Shown in pieces: positions 30,299 through 41,349 of a stretch of DNA of 64,000 nucleotides (the stretch's first letter is position 1; each line of letters opens with the position of its first letter). Where the stretch lies: assembly GCA_015179125.1 (NCBI GenBank), contig WHVA01000495.1, positions 1 through 64,000 of the forward strand, given 5' to 3'. Below the pieces are notes generated by a model that saw nothing but the letters and a program-made list of their open reading frames with translations, was not told the origin of the DNA and searched no databases. This DNA comes from Gautieria morchelliformis. Lineage: Eukaryota > Basidiomycota > Agaricomycetes > Gomphales > Gomphaceae. Position numbers and translations under genes: made by a program.

Positions 30299-30745
30299 CC
30301 CTGTAGCCGCTAAGCATCTCGGTGATAGTTCCGACCCGAGATGGACGCAAACCGAGGACAGTTTCCTCCGCCTCGATGGCCACATATATGTTCCCGATGC
30401 CGACGATCTCCGGCTCCGAGTACTCCAGTACAAACATGCTCATGTACTCTCAGGACATTTCAGTCAAAACAAGACCTTAGAACTCATCAGACGGGAATAC
30501 ACATGGCCCGCACTTCAGTCTTTCGTTATCGACTTTTGCAAGTCCTGCACCACCTGCTTGCGTTCAAAGTCACAGCGTCATCAGCCTTACAGCTCCCTGC
30601 AGCAGCTTCTGATACCCGAGCAACCTTGGAATTCCATCTCCATGGATTTCATTGAGCAGTTGCTGGCGTCTTCGGGATTCACTGCAATCCTTGTAGTAGT
30701 TTGCCACTTAACCAAACAGAGCATATTCATCCTGACCCAATAGTA

Positions 30746-31370
30746 GCAAATATACATGGCTATTATTGGGAAAACTCTATTCAAATATTCCTCGAATTTC
30801 CTCTTATTTTTTCGCCATTTAACTTGGTTTCCCTGGCTCAAAAACTCCTTATTCTGCCAGGCCGAGTTATGAACCCACGCACGTCCACAACTCTGCCACA
30901 GCCGCTCAGTTTCAAACTCCAACCGGAGCTTTCCACGAACCGTGAATTCGGAGTTACAGGTATTCAAGCACCTACAACTCCGGTACCTTGGCTCACTCAA
31001 ACTCAGCCACTATGACTGAATGCATCCTCAACCGCTTACACAAGCCTGTGCAATTCAAACCCAGCCAGCACATGACTTGCATCATAGCAACCATGGCTGT
31101 GCAAGGCTGTGTATAAAGCCACACAAGGATGTACAAAGCCAAAACTAGGGTGCAGGTTTAACAAAGCCTATTGGATGAATGGATCCTCCAAACGCAACAC
31201 TATGACACCAAATAGGTCCCTTGATGTCATAGCGGCTGTGCAGGGCAGTGCGGGGCAGTGCAAGGCTGTGTATGGCTGTGTATGGCTGTGAAAGGCTGTG
31301 CAAACCAAGGAAGGTGATTGGCTATCTATTTCCAATTTCTTTGCACAAACACACCGCAATAGTTACGAGG
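30746..31370. other. Unassigned AT-rich sequence with GGCTGTG repeats
   Basis: No gene or known element end is recognised after the gypsy integrase breaks off. At 31,228-31,305 a 10-bp-type tandem repeat (GGCTGTGTAT and GGCAGTGCGG variants) is seen. Short open frames here are not convincing. Confidence 0.4.
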
Positions 31371-32105
31371 GTGTGTTTCAGCAGTGCAAATATTTACATA
31401 TGACATCACTCGCCTAATAGATAGAAGAACCCCATTTTAGGTAATTCTGTGTATTTTACAATATAAAAGGAGGCCATTCTGACCTCCTTGAATCATCATT
31501 CTAGCAATCTAACATCTTATATCCATGTGACCTCATGTGACTTGCATCTTACTAAGCTGCTAATCCCAGCTAGGGTTATTCACTTACTTTAGTGTCTAAT
31601 TCCTTGTTAAGTAGTTACTTTACTGCTTAGCCACTTGGACTAATCCTCCGGGTGTAATTCTACAGAGTGAGTCTGTCAATTGATAGTCTTGCCATTCGCA
31701 CTCCAATACCTGAGACGATCTGATCAGTCGATTTTCCTGATTAGAGACTTTCACAAGTCACTTCTAAAACTCGTTCATCCCTCATTTTATTGCTGTGCGC
31801 TGGTAGATTATCAGGGCAGTCCATTTATAAACTCGCCTGCTAAGTACATTCCTTTATATTTTGGAATACGCTTGGACCCCGATAGTGTCCTTGAACCTAC
31901 ATTCTTTTAGTTTATTGTTCAGTGCTGCTAAGAAACGTATTGCCTTCCATCCGTATTAACTTGGACTAGTTTTTACGCGGATTGCAACCAAGGTACAAAT
32001 ATTAAATTATTTCCGGAGTTGTGCTGCAGCACTGTTTAATATTCTTTAGAGTCTCGTAAACGACACACTCTGATAGATTGAAGTGTTAGCAATAACACCA
32101 AAGTC
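31371..32105 (+). other. LTR-like, TATA-containing, otherwise unassigned stretch
   Basis: TACAATATAAAAGGAGGCC (31,448-31,466) resembles an LTR TATA box, and a TG...CA block of about 290 bp (31,371 to about 31,664) with near-identical flanks (GAGGG and GAGTG) could be a solo LTR. The rest up to 32,105 shows neither coding potential nor repeats. Confidence 0.3.
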
Positions 32106-33480
32106 TTGAAGGGTTCCAAAACAGCGACCCTCGGTATGCGCGGAGGCCGTAGGGCCACTGACTATTTTTTCACACCCAAAGCCGAGCTATCGACTTTATC
32201 GTCTGACATCTTCCCGTCAGAAACCATGGCTGCCCGGGCCAACGTGGCTCTCAGGCACTCCTTCGCATGGTGGCCACTCTGCGCACATACTAAGCAGAGG
32301 TTGTTATCCATGCGACACTGGCGTTCTGCGGGCGTGAGTTTGCCGTCCTTGCTGAGTCTGTCCGGTTCAGTTTTTTTCTGACCCTCGGACTGATTATTCC
32401 CTTTCGGCTTGTCCTTGCCTTTGCCTTGGTTATTACCGGCATTGGTGTTAGAGTTGCCGGAACCTTGACCTTGGCATCGGTCGTTGCTCTGGGAGCCTCG
32501 GTTTTGGTACTAGGCACCAACACCGTCGGCTCATACGACCTGTCGTTCTTGGTCTCGGGTTTGGGGGTGGAATGAGTCTCGCGAGAGAGTTCACCATGAC
32601 GTTCCCAATACCTCTGGTCGATTTTCTGAACGAGGTCTCAGAGGTCGTCAAGGGTTCGGGGTTTGTCGGAGTGCACCATTTTGTCCTTGATTCGCTTCGG
32701 TAAAGCCAAGTAGGCTCAGCGATGCAAAGCCGAATCGTTATACTGAAGGACGGATGCGAGTCTGTAGAATTCGACGAAAAACCGAGTTGCCTTGTGGTTA
32801 TCCTTCATGACCAAATTCTCGAGCTCTTCCATGAATGCCGTATAATCCGAAGCCCATGTGGGTTCATCGGCAGGGTCATCTGCAAGGTAGGGCTCAAAAT
32901 AATCCAGAGCTGTTCCCTTGAGGAAGGACAAAACGTAGTTCACTTTCATAGAACCATCTCAGAATGCTTGGGGTTTGGCATGGAAATTCAGCGTGCACTG
33001 GAGAAGAAACCCTCAGAGCTTTTTCGCATCCGTGTCATCAAACTGGTCGGGTTCTCGGAGTTTCACTTTCAAGTCACTTCGGTCTCCACCACCACCAAGC
33101 CCATTGTCAGCGAGCTTTTCCAAAGCCGTGAGCAGTCGCCCAACCTGTTCCTCACCGTTTGCCGCTGCATTTGGGTTGGGATTAGGTCTCGGGCCTGCTA
33201 CTTTGGGATCGGAATTATGCTCGGAACCGGAATTGGAATCATCGCCACCTCCACCACCATCGCCAGGGTCACTCGGCTCGGGGGGCTCAGCGCTCAGTTC
33301 TTGGAACTTTGCTGACACACCCTCAGCCAGCACCAATAACTCAGCGTCAGGGTGCAGGTTGAACTGATGGGGGGTTGGAATACTGGTGACGGAATGGGGG
33401 GTTTTCTGGGATGCTCAAAGCACCTCGTGCACACCGAGCTTCGATTGTCGGCGTTACGCGGCTGCCTTCAGCACGGGTGT
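32106..33480 (-). pseudogene. Gypsy gag relic
   Basis: Minus-strand pieces: FQELSAEPPEPSDPG and VKLREPDQFDDTDAKKL (33,336-33,013), YVLSFLKGTALDYFEPYL...FMEELENLVM (32,949-32,716), and near 32,320-32,270 the zinc knuckle CLVCAQSGHHAKEC. The frame changes between the pieces. Pol is absent, as the sequence is cut at about 32,106. The LTR at 33,545-33,988 is upstream of it and probably its 5' LTR. Confidence 0.75.
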
Positions 33481-33544
33481 GAGATCGGGTAATCGGCATT
33501 CTGAACAAAGAGTGTAGAGAGTTCAGATATACTGTTAAGGTTGA

Positions 33545-33988
33545 TGTTCGTACTGCAGTTCGGCTATACCAGGCCGAACTCAGGTCTCAGGTCGGAGGGC
33601 TTGGCTTCAACCTCTTGGGTTGCGCCCATTCTATGTTCCGCCCTAATTTCGGGAGCGGTCTCAGCTATAAGCCGAGATATGGGTTTCAATATCAAGCAGA
33701 GGGTCTCAAGTACGATAAGCTAATTCGATATCTGAACTGAGGAGCTACTGTACATGGACTGGAGGTTTATATAGTAAAGTAGCATGCAGGGTCGCGAAGA
33801 GAACATGATAGGATCAACGGTCAGGGGAAACAAAAGTCAGGTAAACGGGGAACTAACTAATAAGGGAATCAGGGGTGATGGGAAGTGCGAAGGGAAACCT
33901 GAAGGAAGCCGAGAAATACCCGAGGTTCCCGAACGAGAGCTGAAGCTGAGCTTCGGTCCGGATTCCGAGTCGGGAACGGGTCGTAACA
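33545..33988 (-). repeat. Gypsy 5' LTR, TGTTACG family
   Basis: On the minus strand it starts TGTTACGACC (33,988), as do the solo LTR at 22,312-23,005 and roughly the one at 8279, and ends near GTACGAACA (33,545). A TATA-like ACTATATAAACC is present near 33,775. It precedes the gag relic. Right of it Helitron sequence continues directly (ACATGGTCAG). Confidence 0.65.
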
Positions 33989-34299
33989 ACATGGTCAGTT
34001 GTATGTTGGTGTATCAAGAGGGACCAATTGGAACAGAGTCAAGGTCTTGCTTGAGGAGGGTTTGGACACAACCAACATTGTATATAAAGATGTATTACTT
34101 AGAGCTCCTTGATTTCTGATATCTACTTCTCTTGATATGGTTTATGTGTTTTACTTCATTTTACTTGATGCAAATTGATTACTTTGATTTTCCCCAATGC
34201 ACTTGACCTTACTGATATGTTAGACTTACCGATGCGTTTGACCTTACCGAGGCGTTTGACCTACACCCCCGCGCGAATTAAGCGCGGGTACCCACCTAG
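33989..34299 (+). mobile_element. Helitron tail fragment (3' end, plus strand)
   Basis: This is the reverse-complement match of 2097-2395 in Helitron B: last helicase codons (TNIVYKDVLLRAP equivalent near 34,065-34,110), the CAGTAAGG-type iterons, a 7-bp hairpin (34,268-34,288, loop GAATTAA) and CTAG at 34,296-34,299 followed by T. The left side is cut by the gypsy LTR. Confidence 0.9.
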
Positions 34300-34572
34300 T
34301 TATGCTTACGCGTTCACTCCTACATACTCATGAGTCGCAAGTGATCAATATTCAATCACTGGCACGCTTATAGGCACAAGAATTTTTCAATACTAGTGTA
34401 GGTACGGTAGTGACTTATGTATTGACGTAACGGCCTCAAGCCTGCGGGCGCTCTGTGGTCCTCAACATATACCTAGTACTTACGCCAGTTCCAATATTCG
34501 TTGTGAGTAATCGTAGCCCTATGACCATGGCCTTTATATCTTTATTTTCGAGACTGAGGCTGATGGCTCATC
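34300..34572. other. Spacer between Helitron end and first host gene
   Basis: About 270 bp without coding sign. It would contain the promoter of the aldo-keto reductase gene. No TATA box is obvious. Confidence 0.4.
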
Positions 34573-36058
<1,486 letters not shown>

Positions 36059-36347
36059 CACTAGTGGATCTATCGAGAAAGCAGGAACATAGTTAGACGT
36101 TTGACTTTGGATCAGATTCAATTTGCCACGTCGGAGTCACGGTGAACGCGCGACGCGATGGTCACGTGGACGTGTCACAAGGTACTGGTATACAGCCTTT
36201 TTTTGACTTGCTGGAGGCTACGCACGTTCCTGTACTATTAAGTATTGACAGTCACGGGGCCCAAGGTATATGAACCACTGGCAGGCTTTGAGAAACGCGG
36301 TAGCCCTCTGCTCGTTTTCTGACCATCACCTGGGCTTCCTGACCAGA

Positions 36348-38126
36348 ATGCATATCTCTGCTTGCCTGGGGGGTCTACTCTCGCTGGCCTCAGCTTCCGT
36401 GAGAGCATCAAGCATCGATTCTGCCAATGGTGTCTATTCAGGTTCCCAGACACCCAGCACGTTCCCATGGAACACGTACGTGAATCTCGCCATAGAGAAG
36501 AAATCTCCGAACTTGAGTCGTTCAACAGCTACAACTATTGCAATGCCCCTCATGTCAATGCTGCCCATTACTCGGTTCCTCCTAACTCGTCAGGTGCAGA
36601 GTTGGTGTACATGAACGTCATGGTTCGTCACCACAAAGTACGCAACCGCCTGATCATGTCCATGGCATTGCATGACCCGCTCATGCTTCTTAGAGGACAC
36701 CAGATAATCTATATCCCACTGAGAATCAGCTCAACCCACCGTCGGGTTGGGTTTGTACTGACTTCCTCGAATCTACCTACGGTTCACTCCTGGGTAACGG
36801 TCAAACCGCGCGTATCTATCACGAAACTTTCGTTCCTCCCACACACCCGTTCCTCAGTCAATTTTGGAACGGCTCCTGCGACCTGGGTCAGCTCACCGCA
36901 GGAGGTTTACAAGATTCCGTTGCTCACGGAAAGGTGATTGCGCCACCTGCCCGATTCACCGTAGTTTCTCAAGGCTCTACGTTCCAGGATTTTGCGTCAG
37001 TATATATTGACAAGCTCAAATTCCTTCAGAACATCAACGCGAAGGACATATGGGTAAGGACGACAACAGAAGACAGAACGTACCAAGTAGCAGGCGGTAT
37101 GCTGTATGGGATGGACAACTCTGTAGATAATCAGCCCTTCAAAGTGCACAATGAGCCTGCTTCTGTAAGGACCACCAAATTATCCTGACTCCACAAACTC
37201 ACAGTTGACCAGATAGACTCACTCGTGCCATCTTACCCTTGCCCCAATGCCGACAATATCCGGAATCAATATCAATCAGTTCCTGCCTGGTTTGACCACC
37301 TCAATCAGAATGCTGACTTAAAAGCGAGACTCGACGCCACTGTGGGCACCGCAGGCTTGAGCGCGTGGTCAGTCTGGTGTGAGTGGATCGTTCGAAAGCT
37401 TACTCCTTGCTCATGCGCAATCGCAGATGACCACTTCTTCGACACGTTCACGTCTCGCACCTGTGCCGGACACGAGTTGCCTTGTAACTCGACGGGGGAA
37501 TGTGTAGCCCCCGAAGATGCCGTCAAAGTCTTCGCTATCGGAGATTTTGAATACAAGCACGTACCGTGCACCATCTATTTTACGAACATGAAGCTAATGT
37601 TAATTATAGCTACATATGGAAGGCAGCACAGAATGCGTCTACTTACAACTCACTCACCTTTGGCAAGTACATTGCTTTGCTGCGTACCCCGGGTTGCTCA
37701 TGGAGATTACACAGGAGTAATGTTCCAAGAACTAGCTCAGATCTTTATTTCCTTGAAAGCCGGCAACGAAATTTTTAAATTGAGATTATATGTAGGCCAC
37801 GACGGATCTATGGTCCGGCTTGCGTCTGGGTTAGGCATTCAAGGTCCCTTGAGGTGGCCTGCTCTCGGTAGTGAATTCGTATTTGAGGCTCGTCCTTTTC
37901 TCCCTCTTGCTTCACATCGCCTGCTGATTAGCTGTCATATGTTCTATATGCGTCTTCCCACTGATGGGATTCACAGGTATGGAAGACACACGATAAATCC
38001 CTCTTTGTCCGCGTGATGCACGAAGGGACACCGTCTATAGGGCTCGAATGGATGTCACTAGACAGCTTCATCTCCCTCCTCCAGAGCAATGTCCCGGACA
38101 ACATATTTGAACAATGCATCTCCTAA
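36348..38126 (+). CDS. Secreted histidine acid phosphatase (His_Phos_2)
   Basis: It hydrolyses phosphate monoesters outside the cell or in the vacuole. Signal peptide MHISACLGGLLSLASASVRA. The catalytic RHGxRxP motif appears as RHHKRTP and is split by an intron after RHHK (donor at about 36,638, acceptor AG before GACACC). The general acid is in GHDGSMVRLASGLGI (about 37,799). Other readable blocks: NAAHYSVPPNSSGAELVYMNV, GSLLGNGQTARIYHETFVPP, SYPCPNADNIRNQYQS, DHFFDTFTSRTCAGHELPC and SIGLEWMSLDSFISLL before the stop at 38,124. About eight exons with short introns. Cys pairs fit a disulfide-bonded secreted enzyme. Confidence 0.85.
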
Positions 38127-38617
38127 CTGGACCTTCTGGCATGTATTCAACTAGTGGTCAGACCCATGATGCGCCTCTGACGCATTGATGGGAAGTCTCC
38201 AGACCAGCGTATTGGATAGGAAGGACATATAGCGATTAGATATGTATGCATCAGGATCCCAGGAAACCCACTCATTTGTGTTACCCAGGGTCTGCGCATC
38301 TTCCCTTACTCCCGCAGTGACAGATCATGCCTCCGGATAACTGTCAAGAACCTTGCAATGCAGGCACAGACAGGGACTTCCACTCCCTGCCTTCGCCAAC
38401 TGAGATGTATAGTCAAGTCTGTACACGCGACCTGGTGTCTCCGGATGATGAGATAATTAATTGGGGATGCTATCGTGCAGCCTCAGGCTTTAGAAGTTCA
38501 GGTATAAATAATTAAAGAAAGGACAAGAGTACTCCAGTAGGATTGTAAGTGGGTGAATCATCGGTGTGCTGTATGAATGCCCACCGCAAGTGTCGATCAG
38601 GATGTATGTTCATTCTT
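38127..38617. other. Convergent intergenic spacer
   Basis: About 490 bp between the ends of the phosphatase (+) and the transporter (-). No gene or repeat is seen; it should hold both 3' UTRs. Confidence 0.5.
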
Positions 38618-41086
38618 CTACTCTTCATCCTCGCCCTCTGCCAAATGGCGTAACAAGTGGTGCAACCCTAGTCTCCTTTCAATCTGTGGTAGCACGGTGT
38701 CAGGTGCAACAACACGCCAACCAGGTGTAACATGAGGTACCGATGCACGTCGCTCCTCCTCGTCCCTTCCCGCCGAGGAGTTAAAGATTTTATCTATTTC
38801 CTCCAGAGATACCCCCGCAGTCTCTGGTACGGCTAGAATCGACCAGATACATGCCGCAAAGCATGCGAACGCGAATACGAAATATGTGCCACTTTTGTCT
38901 CGTAAACCAGCATATCTCCTGGAACATAAAGAATCAAGCTTACGCAGCGGAAATTTCAAGCATAGCCGGTGTGACCAGTCCAATAAGGACTACAAAAATA
39001 CGATCTGTCAAATACGAATGATGTAAAATGTACAGTTCACTTACAGTTATTTAGCCAGTTTGATGCGGTTGAAATGGCCACACCTCTGCTCCGTACTGAG
39101 AGAGGAAATACCTCGCTAGTGAGCACCCATGCAATAGGTCCATAGCTTACTCCATACGACGCAGTGAACAAATACATGCAGCTGGGCACCAAATGCTATT
39201 CCATTAGCAAAGCCGTGAATCTCCATGCACGATCATACCGCACCTAAGGCTAACCCAGGCACTAATCCGATGCGATGCCCAATTCCCGCTCGAGGTCCAC
39301 ACCTAAAGTTGACAACACAAAACACGTTGCGTGGACAGATCTAATATTACGTGAAACATACTAGCAAGGAAATCAATGTGTGGGAACTACCCATGACGAC
39401 AGCACCGCCTAGGATGGTTTGAGATAATTAGCTTCGCTCGAAGAATTATTCGCTTGGCCTCCAAGATGAGGAGATTCGTACCGAAAAGAAGCGGTTTCCT
39501 TCCTAATCGCATACATCAGACACCCCAAATCACTCCGTTTGTGAGGAATGCGCACCTATTCTATCGATGTATAATATCGTGGGGATAACTGCGAGGAATT
39601 GGGTAATGTTGATGAAACCGGAGCCTATTAGGACAACCGAATCTCCAGTAAAACCGATGCTCTCAATAAGGGAGGGTCCGTAATACAACAGCGCATTTAT
39701 CCCGGACCACTCTAAGACTCGCCTTGAGCACAAGCCACCACTTTCTGAGCTTTAAGCATAATAAAAGTCTCACGTTGCCAAAACATGATTGCTATGCCCA
39801 CAAGAGTGCGTCTGCGGTATTTGTGGTCGAAAAGCTGACCCCAGCTGAATACCTCCGAAACAAGCGTGCCTTTACCGGATGGAAGTGCAAGGGCAGCATC
39901 AACTTGCATCTCCAAAAACTCAAGTCGTAGAAGGGGATCTTCCACGTTGATCTCAGTAGCCCGAGGAAACCGTAGGCGAGCAAGAGCATGAAGAGCCTCA
40001 GCATTTTTTCCCTGATGCACCAGAAAGCGCGGAGAGGGCGGTAAGAAAAAGCAGCCGGCGCCAAGAAGAACGCCCGGTAAGATCTGGATACCTAGGGGGA
40101 GCCGCCAGGAAGAAGATCCCGGTACTTGAAGAGTTCAGGGCCTTCGACTGGAAAGGATCCACTCTTAACGTACATGAACGAGTCAGAAAACCGAACCAAA
40201 ACCCAATAACAACACCAAAAACCTATTCCATCGGTCTGTATCATGTGGTATTTTAGGCCATTTTTAAAAGTGGAAGGGCTTACGATGCCTAGTTGTTCTA
40301 GAGCGAGGAGGGCCCCGCGAGACTCTGGGGCACCTATTTCGCCAATATACAGCGGAGATAGCATGCTGTGGAAAGAAATTGAGACGATCGACAATACTAG
40401 CCCGGATGCGTACCTTAAGGCCCCTATGCCAAAGCCTCCGATCGCGCGACCAATAGTGAGTGTGGAGATGGAAGAAGCAAAACACTGGAAGGCAGAACCA
40501 ATGCAGAAAATCACTTCCATCCAGCCAAGAATTGTTGAGTGAACGAGACCCAAGACAGGGATGGTACAATACCACATGCAAAACAAATAGAACCTCTTCT
40601 AGACAACCTATCAGCCATTATCCCAGCGGTGAGGGCTCCGATCAGGGCTCCAAGCTCAAGCACGGCAGCTGTATGTACGTGTCATTAGTTTGAGAGAAAT
40701 AGAGGGAAATCATTCAGAGAAGGCATGTCCGGAAAGTAAGGGAGCAGTGACCTGGACAAGTATAGAGGGTTGGGATACTCACTCATCAACCCTTTCTCCC
40801 AAGGGCCGATGGGCCACCGCGCCACAAAGTCCTTCATTACAAGAACATTTGCAATAACACCTTGGTCGTAGCCGAAGGTGAGACCGCCTAAGGACGCAAA
40901 CAGAGAGCAGCGGAGCGCGAAGGAATTTTGGAAGAGACCTTTGAGGCCTGGTGGGCCGTACGCATACGTGTATTTGCCAGTGGTATCTATGACCAAAGAC
41001 CCACCACCTGGAAGATATTTTGTTTGCGCTGCCCATGATGAGTCGGCGTCGTCGCTGGGCAGCTGCGTGTAATGTCGAGACATCAT
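38618..41086 (-). CDS. MFS sugar transporter
   Basis: Membrane proton-symport or facilitated sugar carrier of the fungal hexose/quinate type, plasma membrane. Start MMSRHYTQLPSDD at 41,086. TM1 is in FASLGGLTFGYDQGVIANVL. The loop motif LSRR follows TM2 (near 40,600), and TM4 GRAIGGFGIGAL and RGALLALEQLGIV follow. The central loop has PPSPRFLVHQGKNAEALHALARLR. TM7 is INALLYYGPSLIESIGFTG, then DRIGRKPLLFG. The 11th-12th helices hold YGVSYGPIAWVLTSEVFPLSVRSRGVAISTASNWLNN, and the tail ends PETAGVSLEEIDKIF...EGEDEE-stop. About ten exons; splice sites GTGCGC...TTAG at about 39,555-39,510 and others join in phase. Sugar specificity cannot be read. Confidence 0.85.
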
Positions 41087-41249
41087 GTTGAGCTTCGAAA
41101 GCCTGCCATACAATTGTAAGATATGTTGTGAGAGAAATCAGAACGCGCTAGGCGCTAACCTTACGCCATTAGTAACTTATTTGAATACTTTAGAAGCTCA
41201 GGCGGTGCGAAATATTTCTTACTCTACTCTCTGTACTTGTGCTCGAGGT

Positions 41250-41256
41250 TGACTCA
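41250..41256 (+). promoter_or_regulatory. Gcn4/CPC1-type site TGACTCA upstream of TRP1
   Basis: A perfect TGACTCA lies 94-100 bp before the TRP1 start ATG (41,350) and 164 bp before the divergent transporter start. Known: this is the binding site of the general amino-acid-control bZIP factor, often found before amino-acid biosynthesis genes in fungi. The functional role here is inference. Confidence 0.6.
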
Positions 41257-41349
41257 GTTTCTGTGTTTTCCACGTTCACTTACCCTAGCTATAGGTCTCT
41301 AGAACGCGCTCAAAGCCTCAGAGCCAGCTCCGTTGCAAACCTCTCCATC

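Larger units (their letters stand above)
25566..30745 (+). pseudogene. Ty3/gypsy Pol (protease, RT, RNase H, integrase N-part), decayed
   Basis: Protease: VDSGSTHCFIESVF near 25,665. RT: ATLRAFIDEHLNLGYIWPTRSSHG...KIDLRHAFHLV (26,341-26,654); after a solo LTR it goes on with MPFSLTNGPAVFQCFMND and YLDNILIYS (28,041-28,067), so YLDD has become YLDN. RNase H: VETDASDYALGAIL (28,477-28,518). Integrase after the second solo LTR: YVPDADDLRLRVLQ...SGHFSQNKTLELIRREYTWP...FCKSCTTCLRSKSQRH (30,370-30,580), broken off at about 30,745. Stops at 26,266, 27,942 and 28,164 and a frame change near 26,130 kill it. No gag and no LTR of its own are attached. Confidence 0.9.

Noticed and set aside
37225..38016. 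A 263-codon continuous frame in the acid phosphatase gene as a separate protein
   Set aside because: It merges true exons with intron sequence that happens to be open; the phosphatase blocks on both sides belong to one gene.
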